A stretch of DNA of 23,909 bases from Schlegelella_A sp036272325 (GTDB lineage Bacteria; Pseudomonadota; Gammaproteobacteria; Burkholderiales; Burkholderiaceae_C): positions 1 through 23,909 of the forward strand of contig DATAYY010000008.1 in NCBI GenBank assembly GCA_036272325.1, in the 5' to 3' direction. Under the pieces are notes generated by a model. That model ran no database searches, was not told the origin of the DNA, and saw only the letters and a program-made list of their open reading frames with translations. The stretch's first letter is position 1. Every line of letters starts with the position of its first letter. The position numbers were made by a program, and so were the translations under genes. Shown in pieces: positions 14,506-21,946 of the stretch.

Positions 14506-17500
14506 ATGAACTTCACCGACGTCTTCATCAAGCGGCCCGTCCTGGCCATGGTGGTGAGCCTGCTCATCGTGGTGCTCGGGCTGCGGTCGCTCTTCAGCTT
14601 GCCGGTCAACCAGTTCCCGCACACCGAGAACGCCGTCGTCACGATCTCGACGACGTACTACGGCGCCGACGCGCAGACGGTTGCCGGTTTCATCACGCAG
14701 CCGCTCGAAGGAGCGATCGCGCAGGCGCAGGGCATCGACTACCTGTCGTCGTCGAGCAGCACCGGCGTCTCGACGATCGTCGCGACGCTGCGCCTCAACT
14801 ACGACGCGAACCGGGCCCTGACCGAGATCAACACCCAGGTCAACTCGGTCAAGAACCAGCTGCCGCCGCAGGCGCAGACGCCGGTGCTCACGGTCTCGGT
14901 GGGCTCGACGATCGACGCCATGTACCTCGGCTTCTACAGCGACACGCTGCCGACGAACAACGTCACCGATTTCCTCGCCCGCGTCGTCAAGCCCAAGCTC
15001 GACTCGGTCGAAGGCGTTCAGACCGCCGAACTGCTCGGCGCGCGCACATTCGCACTGCGCGCCTGGCTCGACGCCGGCAAGCTCGCCGCGCACAACCTGA
15101 CCGCAGCCGATGTCAGCCAGGCGCTCGCCAACAACAACTACCTCGCCGCGCTCGGCGCCTCCAAGGGGCAGATGGTCACGGTGCCGCTGACCGCGGGAAC
15201 CGACCTCCACTCGGTCGACGAGTTCAAGAAGCTGGCCCTCAGGCAGAACGGCGACTCGATCGTCCGCCTCGAAGACGTGGCGACGGTGACGCTCGGCTCG
15301 GAGAACTACGACTTCAACGTCGCCTTCAGCGGCGTTCGCTCGGTCTTCATCGGCATCAAGGTCGCGCCCGAGGCGAACATCCTCGACGTCGCCAAGCGTG
15401 TCCGCGAGGCCTTCCCCGAGCTGCGCGACCAGCTCCCCGCCGGCGTCACCGGAGAGATCGTCTACGACTCGACCGAGTTCATCAACACCTCGATCGTCGA
15501 GGTGGTGAAGACGCTGGTCGAGGCCCTCCTCATCGTCACGGTCGTCATCTACCTCTTCCTCGGCAGCTTGCGCGCCGTCATCGTGCCGGTGATCGCGATG
15601 CCGCTGTCGCTCGTCGGCACGTTCTTCGTCATGCTGGCGCTCGGCTACTCGATCAACCTCCTGACGCTGCTCGCGCTCGTGCTCGCGATCGGCCTGGTCG
15701 TCGACGACGCCATCATCGTGGTCGAGAACGTCGACCGCCACATGAAGGGGGGCCAGTCGCCAATGCAGGCGGCGTTGGCTGCAGCGCGCGAGCTGGGCAG
15801 CCCGATCATCGCCATGACGATCGTGCTGATCGCCGTCTACGTGCCGATCGGCTTCCGCGGCGGCCTCACTGGCGCGCTCTTCACCGAGTTCGCCTTCACG
15901 CTCGCCGGCGCGGTCGCCGTCTCGGGCGTCGTCGCGCTGACGCTCTCGCCGATGATGACGTCGCGATTCTTTCGCGCCGACCAGGACAGCGGCAGGTTCG
16001 CCAAGCTCGTCGACCACGTCTACGAGAAAGTGCATCGCGGCTACGCTCGGGTGCTGCACAGCCTGCTCGCGACGTGGCCGGTGCTCATCGTCATGGGTGC
16101 GCTGCTGCTCGGCCTCCTGCTCGTCATGTTCAAGATGTCGGCGTCGGAGCTTTCGCCCGAGGAGGACCAAGGCTTCGTCGGCTCGCAGGTGGTCGGGCCG
16201 CCGACGGCGACGTCGGAGCAGATGCTGACGTATGCGGGTCAGATCTTCCAGATCGCCAAGTCGCTGCCGGAATATCACCAGATGTTCCAGATCACCGGCG
16301 TGCCGACAGTCAATCAGGGCATCGGCGGCGTTCTCTTCAAGCCGTGGGACGAGCGCAAACGCAGCGCCCACCAACTGCAGCAGGAGCTGCAGGCGAAGTG
16401 GAACAACGTCGCCGGCGGGCGCGTCGCGGCGTTCCAGTTTCCGTCGTTGCCCGGCGCTTCCGGCCTGCCGGTGCAGTTCGTGATCACGAGCACCGAGCCG
16501 TTCGAAAACCTCAACACGGTGGCGCAGCAAGTCGTCGACAAGGCCCGCGCCTGGGGCAAGTTCTACTTCCTCGACGTCGACCTGAAGATCGACAAGCCGC
16601 AGGCCACGGTCGTGGTCGATCGCGACAAGGTCGCCGCCCTCGGCATGACGCAGCAGGACGTCGGCGCCTCGCTCGGCGCCGCGCTCGGCGGCGGCTACGT
16701 CAACTACTTCTCGATCGCCGGGCGCTCGTACAAGGTGATCCCGCAGGTGCTCCAGGTCGACCGCCTGAACCCGGGCAACGTGCTCGACTTCTACATCCGC
16801 ACGCCGAACGCCGGCCTCATCCCGGCAAGCACCGTCGCGCACCTGAAGTACGACGTCGTGCCGGAGTCGATCAACCGCTTCCAGCAGCTCAACTCGGTGA
16901 CGATCTCCGGCGTCGCCGGCGCCCCGCAGGGCGAGACCCTGCAGGTGCTGCGCGACTCGCTCAAGTCGGTCGCACCGAGCGGCTACAACGTCGACTACTC
17001 GGGGCAGTCGCGCCAGTTCGTGCAGGAGTCGGGTGGCTTCATCGTCACGCTGGCGTTCGCCATCATCATCGTCTTCCTGGCACTGGCGGCGCAGTTCGAG
17101 AGCTTCCGCGACCCGGTCGTCATCCTCGTCTCGGTGCCACTTGCCCTGTTCGGAGCGACGATCTTCATCTTCCTCGGCTTCACGACGGTGAACATCTACA
17201 CCCAGATCGGTCTGGTGACCTTGATGGGGCTGATCAGCAAGCACGGCATCCTCATCGTCGAGGTTGCCAACCAGTTGCAGAAGACCGGCAAGACGAAGCG
17301 CGAGGCGATCGAGGAGGCGAGCGGCATTCGCCTCAGACCGATCCTGATGACGACGGCAGCGATGGTCTTCGGCGTCATCCCGCTCGTCATCGCCTCGGGC
17401 GCCGGCGCCGCCGGTCGCTATGCGATGGGCCTGGTGATCTTCACTGGGTTGGCGATCGGCACGCTGTTCACGCTCTTCGTCGTGCCGGCGATGTATCTCT

Positions 17501-17604
17501 TCATCGGCGCCGACCACCACAGGCAGATCGCCACGGAAGCCGGGCCGGCAGCGCCGCCATTGCTGACCGACGAGGCGGCGGCCGGGCCGCGCCCGGCCGC
17601 CTGA
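14506..17604 (+). CDS. Multidrug efflux RND transporter permease (HAE1/AcrB-MexF type)
   Basis: This is a proton-driven inner-membrane pump that exports hydrophobic or amphiphilic compounds through the adaptor and outer-membrane channel. The protein is 1032 aa, the normal length. It has 12 predicted membrane segments in the usual 1 + 5 + 1 + 5 pattern with two large periplasmic loops. Proton-relay residues are present: the Asp400-Asp401 pair in GLVVDDAIIVVEN (TM4) and Lys912 in GLISKHGILIVE (TM10). The start is ATG 14506, with AAGGA at 14494-14498 seven bases upstream; the GTG at 14500 is too close to that site. The HAE1 subfamily is clear, whereas the drug substrate cannot be read from sequence. 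The gene ends 18 bp from the convergent SMUG1 gene. Confidence 0.95.
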   Translation: MNFTDVFIKRPVLAMVVSLLIVVLGLRSLFSLPVNQFPHTENAVVTISTTYYGADAQTVAGFITQPLEGAIAQAQGIDYLSSSSSTGVSTIVATLRLNYDANRALTEINTQVNSVKNQLPPQAQTPVLTVSVGSTIDAMYLGFYSDTLPTNNVTDFLARVVKPKLDSVEGVQTAELLGARTFALRAWLDAGKLAAHNLTAADVSQALANNNYLAALGASKGQMVTVPLTAGTDLHSVDEFKKLALRQNGDSIVRLEDVATVTLGSENYDFNVAFSGVRSVFIGIKVAPEANILDVAKRVREAFPELRDQLPAGVTGEIVYDSTEFINTSIVEVVKTLVEALLIVTVVIYLFLGSLRAVIVPVIAMPLSLVGTFFVMLALGYSINLLTLLALVLAIGLVVDDAIIVVENVDRHMKGGQSPMQAALAAARELGSPIIAMTIVLIAVYVPIGFRGGLTGALFTEFAFTLAGAVAVSGVVALTLSPMMTSRFFRADQDSGRFAKLVDHVYEKVHRGYARVLHSLLATWPVLIVMGALLLGLLLVMFKMSASELSPEEDQGFVGSQVVGPPTATSEQMLTYAGQIFQIAKSLPEYHQMFQITGVPTVNQGIGGVLFKPWDERKRSAHQLQQELQAKWNNVAGGRVAAFQFPSLPGASGLPVQFVITSTEPFENLNTVAQQVVDKARAWGKFYFLDVDLKIDKPQATVVVDRDKVAALGMTQQDVGASLGAALGGGYVNYFSIAGRSYKVIPQVLQVDRLNPGNVLDFYIRTPNAGLIPASTVAHLKYDVVPESINRFQQLNSVTISGVAGAPQGETLQVLRDSLKSVAPSGYNVDYSGQSRQFVQESGGFIVTLAFAIIIVFLALAAQFESFRDPVVILVSVPLALFGATIFIFLGFTTVNIYTQIGLVTLMGLISKHGILIVEVANQLQKTGKTKREAIEEASGIRLRPILMTTAAMVFGVIPLVIASGAGAAGRYAMGLVIFTGLAIGTLFTLFVVPAMYLFIGADHHRQIATEAGPAAPPLLTDEAAAGPRPAA

Positions 17605-17622
17605 GAGAAAGGCGCCGGCGGG

Positions 17623-18423
17623 TCAGCGCCGCGCCGGCGGCCGGTCGCACAGCGCGACGCCGCAGCCGGCGATCGCGCGCTCGGCCTGCTCTTCCCATCC
17701 CCGGTTGGCCGCGGGGCTCGCCGGGCTCGGGTGCGGGATGAAGCCGACCGCGACGCCCATGCCGGCGAGCGCGACGGTTGCGCGTCGCTCGGCGAAGCGG
17801 CCGATCCCGAGCACGCAGCGCGGCGCAAGGGCATGGACCGTGTCGCGCAATGCTTCGTCGCAGTGCGCGGCGATCGCTCGCTGCTCCTCGCGCGCGAGCT
17901 TGTCGAGCGGCAGGTTGCGGCCGGAGGCTTCGAGGAACAGCAGCGGGCAGTAGTTGGCGATGAAGAAGCGGTCGAAGAACGCTTCCGGAGTGCCAAAGCG
18001 GCGGCGCGCCCAACCCCAGAGTCGCTGTCCGCTGACCTCGGCGCGATGGCAGTCGAAGCCGGCGACAGGACGCTTGGGATGCTCGATCGGTGGCTTGCCG
18101 ATCGCAGCGCGGATGCCGAGCCAATCGCGAACGCTCGCGACCTCGCCGAACGGAACTCCCGTCTGCGCCATGCCGAACGGACCCGGATTCATGCCGACGA
18201 ACACCGCCTCCTTCGGCGCGCTCGCGAAGCGCCCTACGTACGCGGCATAGGCCTCGCGCGCATAGTCGAGCGGGTTGTAGACGAAAGCGACCGGCGGCGC
18301 GAAGCGCAAGCCGGCGAGCTCGCTCGACAACCGGTCGGCGATCGCGAGCAGCGCCGCGCCCGCGGCTGCGCGACCCGTTGTCGCGCCGGGTCGCGCACCG
18401 CCGGACGTCGCAGGCGACGGCAC
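17623..18423 (-). CDS. SMUG1-type single-strand-selective uracil-DNA glycosylase
   Basis: The enzyme removes uracil and some oxidised pyrimidines from DNA in base-excision repair. The protein is 266 aa from GTG 18423. Motif 1, GMNPGPFGMAQTGVPFG, is nearly identical to vertebrate SMUG1 and carries Asn79 (human Asn85). VRDWLGI, EHPKRPV, EVSGQRLWGW, NYCPLLFL with Asn157 and SGRNL follow in the SMUG1 order. The second catalytic motif HPSPASPAANRGWE has His231 (human His239). The first 25 or so residues are Ala/Gly/Pro-rich and unconserved. The GTG lies 7 nt past the lpdA stop; an in-frame ATG at 18486 would overlap lpdA by 56 bp and is less likely. The placement suggests co-transcription with aceE-aceF-lpdA. 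Confidence 0.9.
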   Translation of the reverse strand: MPSPATSGGARPGATTGRAAAGAALLAIADRLSSELAGLRFAPPVAFVYNPLDYAREAYAAYVGRFASAPKEAVFVGMNPGPFGMAQTGVPFGEVASVRDWLGIRAAIGKPPIEHPKRPVAGFDCHRAEVSGQRLWGWARRRFGTPEAFFDRFFIANYCPLLFLEASGRNLPLDKLAREEQRAIAAHCDEALRDTVHALAPRCVLGIGRFAERRATVALAGMGVAVGFIPHPSPASPAANRGWEEQAERAIAGCGVALCDRPPARR

Positions 18424-18430
18424 GGCGGCG

Positions 18431-20245
18431 TCAGCGCCTGACCGGCGGCAAGTCGGTGCAGACGCCTTCGAACGCCTCGGCAGCAAGGCCGATCGACTCG
18501 CCGAGCGTCGGGTGCGGGTGGATCGTCTTGCCGATGTCGACGGCGTCGGCGCCCATCTCGATCGCCAGCGCGATCTCGCCGATCATGTCGCCCGCGTGCG
18601 TGCCGACGATGCCGCCGCCGACGATCGCGTGCGTCGCCTCGTCGAACAGCAGCTTGGTGAAGCCTTCGTCGCGGCCATTGGCGATCGCCCGGCCCGATGC
18701 GGTCCATGGGAAGAGGCCCTTCTTCACCTTGACGCCGCGCGCCTTCGCCTCGTCCTCGGTGATGCCGACCCAGGCGATCTCCGGATCGGTGTAGGCGACG
18801 TTCGGGATCACGCGGGCGTCGAACGCTGTCCTGGCGAGCTTGTCGTCGCCGAGCTGCTCGCCGGCGGCGACCTCGGCGGCGACGTGCGCCTCGTGTACCG
18901 CCTTGTGCTCGAGCATCGGCTGGCCGACGATGTCGCCGACCGCGAAGATGTGCGGCACGTTGGTCCGCATCTGGATGTCGACCGGAACGAAGCCGCGCTC
19001 ATTCACCTGCACGCCCGCCGCTTCGACACCGATGCGCTTGCCGTTCGGCACCCGGCCGACCGCCTGCAGCACCAGGTCGTAGACCTGCTCCTTGAGCGCG
19101 CCCTCGCCTTCGAACCTGACGAAGATGCCGGCGCTGCGCGCTTCGGCGCTAACGGTCTTGGTCTTCAGCAGGATGTTGTCGAAGCGCGGCGCGTTCAGCT
19201 TCTGCCAGACCTTCACCAGGTCGCGATCGGCGCCGAGCATCAGGCCGTCGAGCATCTCGACGACGTCGAGGCGCGCGCCGAGCGTCGAATAGACGGTGGC
19301 CATCTCCAGGCCGATGATGCCGCCACCGACGATCAGCATGCGCTTGGGCCGGCTCGGCAGCTCGAGCGCGCCGGTCGAGGTGACGACGCGCGGGTCATCC
19401 TTCGGCATGAACGGCAGCTTCACCGCCTCCGACCCGGCGGCGATGATCGCGCGCGCGAAGCCGATCGTCGTCGTGCCGCCGGCGGCGAGATCGACGACGA
19501 CGTGGTTGGCATCGCTGAAGCGGCCGACGCCGGTCACGACGGTGACCTTGCGCATCTTGGCCATCTGCGCGAGACCACCGGTCAGCCTGCCGACCACCTT
19601 GTTCTTGTGTGCGACGAGCTTCGCGGTATCGACGGCGGGAGCGCCATACGAGACGCCGACATCGCCGAAGTGGGCGACCTCGTCGATCACGGCGGCGACA
19701 TGCAGCATCGCCTTCGACGGAATGCAGCCGACGTTGAGGCAGACGCCGCCGAGCGTCCGGTAGCGCTCGACGAGGACGACCCTGAGGCCGAGGTCGGCGG
19801 CGCGAAACGCTGCCGAGTAGCCGCCCGGGCCGGCACCGAGAACGAGCAGGTCGAAGGCGCCGTCGCCACCGATCGCCGTCGGCGCAGCGCGCGCAGTCGA
19901 TGGCGCTGGTGCCGGCGACGGCGCAGCCGCCTTCGCGGCCGCGACGGGAGGAGGTGCGGCAGCCGTCGGCGCGGCGGCGCTCGTCGCAGGCTTCGCGCCC
20001 GCAGCGGCTTCGACGGGATCGAGGCGAAGGATCAGCGTCCCTTCGTTGACCGTGTCGCCGACCGCGACCTTGATCTCCTTCACCACGCCGGCCAGCGACG
20101 ACGGGATCTCCATCGACGCCTTGTCGCTCTCGATCGTGATCAGGCTCTGCTCGAGCGCGACAGTATCGCCTGGCTTGACGAGGACCTCGATGACGCCGAC
20201 GTCCTTGAAGTCGCCGATATCCGGTACCCGTACGTCGACCGTCAC
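18431..20245 (-). CDS. lpdA: Dihydrolipoyl dehydrogenase (E3) with N-terminal lipoyl domain
   Basis: E3 reoxidises dihydrolipoamide of the pyruvate dehydrogenase complex and reduces NAD+. The protein is 604 aa, about 130 longer than plain E3, because of an N-terminal lipoyl domain (1-77; lipoyl lysine Lys42 in ESDKASMEIP) and an Ala/Pro linker (about 80-125). The FAD site GAGPGGYSAA (about 137-146), the redox pair Cys169/Cys174 in GGVCLNVGC, the NAD site VGGGIIGLEMATVYS and the C-terminal HPHPTLGE with His578 and Glu583 are all present. GTG 20245 overlaps the aceF stop as GTGA and begins the lipoyl domain exactly. Lipoyl-E3 fusions are known in betaproteobacterial and some Gram-positive pdh operons. 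The nearby aceE and aceF assign it to pyruvate dehydrogenase. Confidence 0.95.
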   Translation of the reverse strand: MTVDVRVPDIGDFKDVGVIEVLVKPGDTVALEQSLITIESDKASMEIPSSLAGVVKEIKVAVGDTVNEGTLILRLDPVEAAAGAKPATSAAAPTAAAPPPVAAAKAAAPSPAPAPSTARAAPTAIGGDGAFDLLVLGAGPGGYSAAFRAADLGLRVVLVERYRTLGGVCLNVGCIPSKAMLHVAAVIDEVAHFGDVGVSYGAPAVDTAKLVAHKNKVVGRLTGGLAQMAKMRKVTVVTGVGRFSDANHVVVDLAAGGTTTIGFARAIIAAGSEAVKLPFMPKDDPRVVTSTGALELPSRPKRMLIVGGGIIGLEMATVYSTLGARLDVVEMLDGLMLGADRDLVKVWQKLNAPRFDNILLKTKTVSAEARSAGIFVRFEGEGALKEQVYDLVLQAVGRVPNGKRIGVEAAGVQVNERGFVPVDIQMRTNVPHIFAVGDIVGQPMLEHKAVHEAHVAAEVAAGEQLGDDKLARTAFDARVIPNVAYTDPEIAWVGITEDEAKARGVKVKKGLFPWTASGRAIANGRDEGFTKLLFDEATHAIVGGGIVGTHAGDMIGEIALAIEMGADAVDIGKTIHPHPTLGESIGLAAEAFEGVCTDLPPVRR

Positions 20246-21918
20246 AGCAGCACCCGCCGGAAGTCGCCGAGCACCTGGATCAGGAAGGCGTTGAAGCGCG
20301 CCGCCGCGGCGCCGTCGACGACGCGGTGGTCCCAGCTGAGCGAGAGCGGCAGGATGAGGCGCGGCTGGAACGCCTTGCCGTCCCAGACCGGCTCGGTCTG
20401 GCTGCGGCAGACGCCGAGGATCGCGACCTCGGGCGCGTTGATGATCGGCGTGAAGTAGCGCCCGCCGATGCCGCCGAGCGACGAGATCGAGAAGCACCCG
20501 CCGCTCATGTCGCCCGGCGTCAGCTTGCCGTCGCGCGCCTTCTTGGCGAGATCGCCCATCTCCTGCGAGATCTGCAGCACGCCCTTCTTGTCGGCGTCCT
20601 TCAGGACCGGAACGACGAGCCCGTTCGGCGTATCGGCAGCGAAGCCGATGTGGAAGTACTGCTTCAGGACGATCTGCTCGCCGTCGAGGCTGGCGTTGAA
20701 CTCGGGGAACTTCTTCAGCGCCGCGACCGCGGCCTTGATCAGGAACGCGAGCATCGTCACCTTGACGCCCGACTTCTCGTTCTCCTTGTTGGTCAGGACG
20801 CGAAACGCCTCGAGATCGGTGATGTCGGCGTCGTCGTGGTTGGTGACGTGCGGGATCGTCACCCAGTTGCGGTGCAGCGCCGGGCCGCTGATCCTCTTGA
20901 TCCGCGACAGGTCCTTCCTCTCGATCGGCCCGAACTTGGCGAAGTCGACCTGCGGCCACGGCACGAGGCCCGCGAGCCCGCCGCCGGCGGCAGGCGCAGC
21001 AGCGCCGCCCTTGCCCGCCTGCGCCTTCGTCCGCGTCGTGCCGGCGAGTACCGACTTGACGAACTCCTGGACGTCTTCCTGCGTGATCCTGCCCTTCGGG
21101 CCGCTACCCTTGACTTCGTCGAGCGGAACGCCGAGCTCGCGAGCGAGCTTGCGGACCGTCGGCGACGCATGCGGCAGCGTCCCCGCCGGTGCGGTCGGCT
21201 CGTGCGCCGGCAGCGCCGCGGTCGGGACGTGACGCTCCGACGTGGCCACAGCAGCGGGTGCGGGCGACGACGCAGCCACTGCCGACGTTGGCGCCGTCGC
21301 CGCGCGCTGAGCCCCAACTGCGCCGCCACTGCCTTGCAACACGGCGACGACGCTGCCTTGCGAGACCTTGTCGCCGACCTTGACGCGTAGATCCTGGACG
21401 ACGCCGGCGACGCTCGACGGAATCTCCATCGATGCCTTGTCGCTCTCGACGGTGATGAGACTCTGCTCGACGGCGACGGTGTCGCCCGGCTTGACCAGCA
21501 CTTCGATGACGGCGACGTCGGTGAAGTCGCCGATGTCGGGAACGACCACTTCGACGGCGCCGCCGCCTGCAGCCTGCGCGGGCAGCGCGGCAACCGGGGC
21601 GGAGGCCGCCGGTGCAGGTCGCGCCGACGGAGCGGGCGCCGCCTGCGACGCCGTCGCCGCTGCCGCCGGCGCGGCCGCGCCCTCGGCGTCGAGCACGAGC
21701 ACGAGCGAGCCTTCGCTCACCTTGTCGCCGACCTTGACCTTCATCTCCTTGACGACGCCGGCGCTGCTCGACGGAATCTCCATCGACGCCTTGTCGCTCT
21801 CGACGGTGATCAGCGACTGCTCGGCCTGGATGCGGTCGCCCGGCTTGACGAGCACCTCGATGATCTCGACGTCCTTGAAATCGCCGATGTCGGGAACCTT
21901 GACTTCCAGCGCGGCCAT
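20242..21918 (-). CDS. aceF: Pyruvate dehydrogenase E2, dihydrolipoyllysine acetyltransferase (two lipoyl domains)
   Basis: E2 is the core of the pyruvate dehydrogenase complex and transfers the acetyl group from lipoamide to CoA. The protein is 558 aa. Lipoyl domain 1 covers about 1-77 (Lys43), an Ala/Pro linker 80-120, lipoyl domain 2 121-196 (Lys161), and a second Ala/Pro linker follows. The peripheral-subunit-binding domain contains SPTVRKLARELGVPLDEVKG and GPKGRITQEDV. Then comes the acetyltransferase domain with active-site SWDHRVVDG (His531, Asp535). AAGGA lies about 8 bases upstream of ATG 21918. aceE is 28 bp upstream and lpdA overlaps the stop. DNA encoding the two lipoyl domains is very similar to that encoding the lipoyl domain of lpdA. 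Confidence 0.96.
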   Translation of the reverse strand: MAALEVKVPDIGDFKDVEIIEVLVKPGDRIQAEQSLITVESDKASMEIPSSSAGVVKEMKVKVGDKVSEGSLVLVLDAEGAAAPAAAATASQAAPAPSARPAPAASAPVAALPAQAAGGGAVEVVVPDIGDFTDVAVIEVLVKPGDTVAVEQSLITVESDKASMEIPSSVAGVVQDLRVKVGDKVSQGSVVAVLQGSGGAVGAQRAATAPTSAVAASSPAPAAVATSERHVPTAALPAHEPTAPAGTLPHASPTVRKLARELGVPLDEVKGSGPKGRITQEDVQEFVKSVLAGTTRTKAQAGKGGAAAPAAGGGLAGLVPWPQVDFAKFGPIERKDLSRIKRISGPALHRNWVTIPHVTNHDDADITDLEAFRVLTNKENEKSGVKVTMLAFLIKAAVAALKKFPEFNASLDGEQIVLKQYFHIGFAADTPNGLVVPVLKDADKKGVLQISQEMGDLAKKARDGKLTPGDMSGGCFSISSLGGIGGRYFTPIINAPEVAILGVCRSQTEPVWDGKAFQPRLILPLSLSWDHRVVDGAAAARFNAFLIQVLGDFRRVLL

Positions 21919-21946
21919 GTTCTTGTCCTTGTTCGCGGGTCGGTGC

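Noticed and set aside
14404..17520. Open frame of 1038 codons on the minus strand
   Set aside because: It is antisense to the complete RND pump gene and encodes a His/Asp/Glu/Arg-rich string without domains. This is the usual artefact of high-GC codon usage opposite a long gene.
17613..17639. CGCCGGCG repeated at 17613-17620 and 17632-17639, able to form an 8-bp stem between the convergent RND and SMUG1 ends
   Set aside because: No T-tract on either side, the motif is itself a common GC palindrome, and the second copy lies inside the SMUG1 coding sequence; not enough to call a terminator.
18512..20458. Open frame of 648 codons on the plus strand
   Set aside because: It is antisense to lpdA and the end of aceF, with no recognisable domain; a GC-bias shadow.
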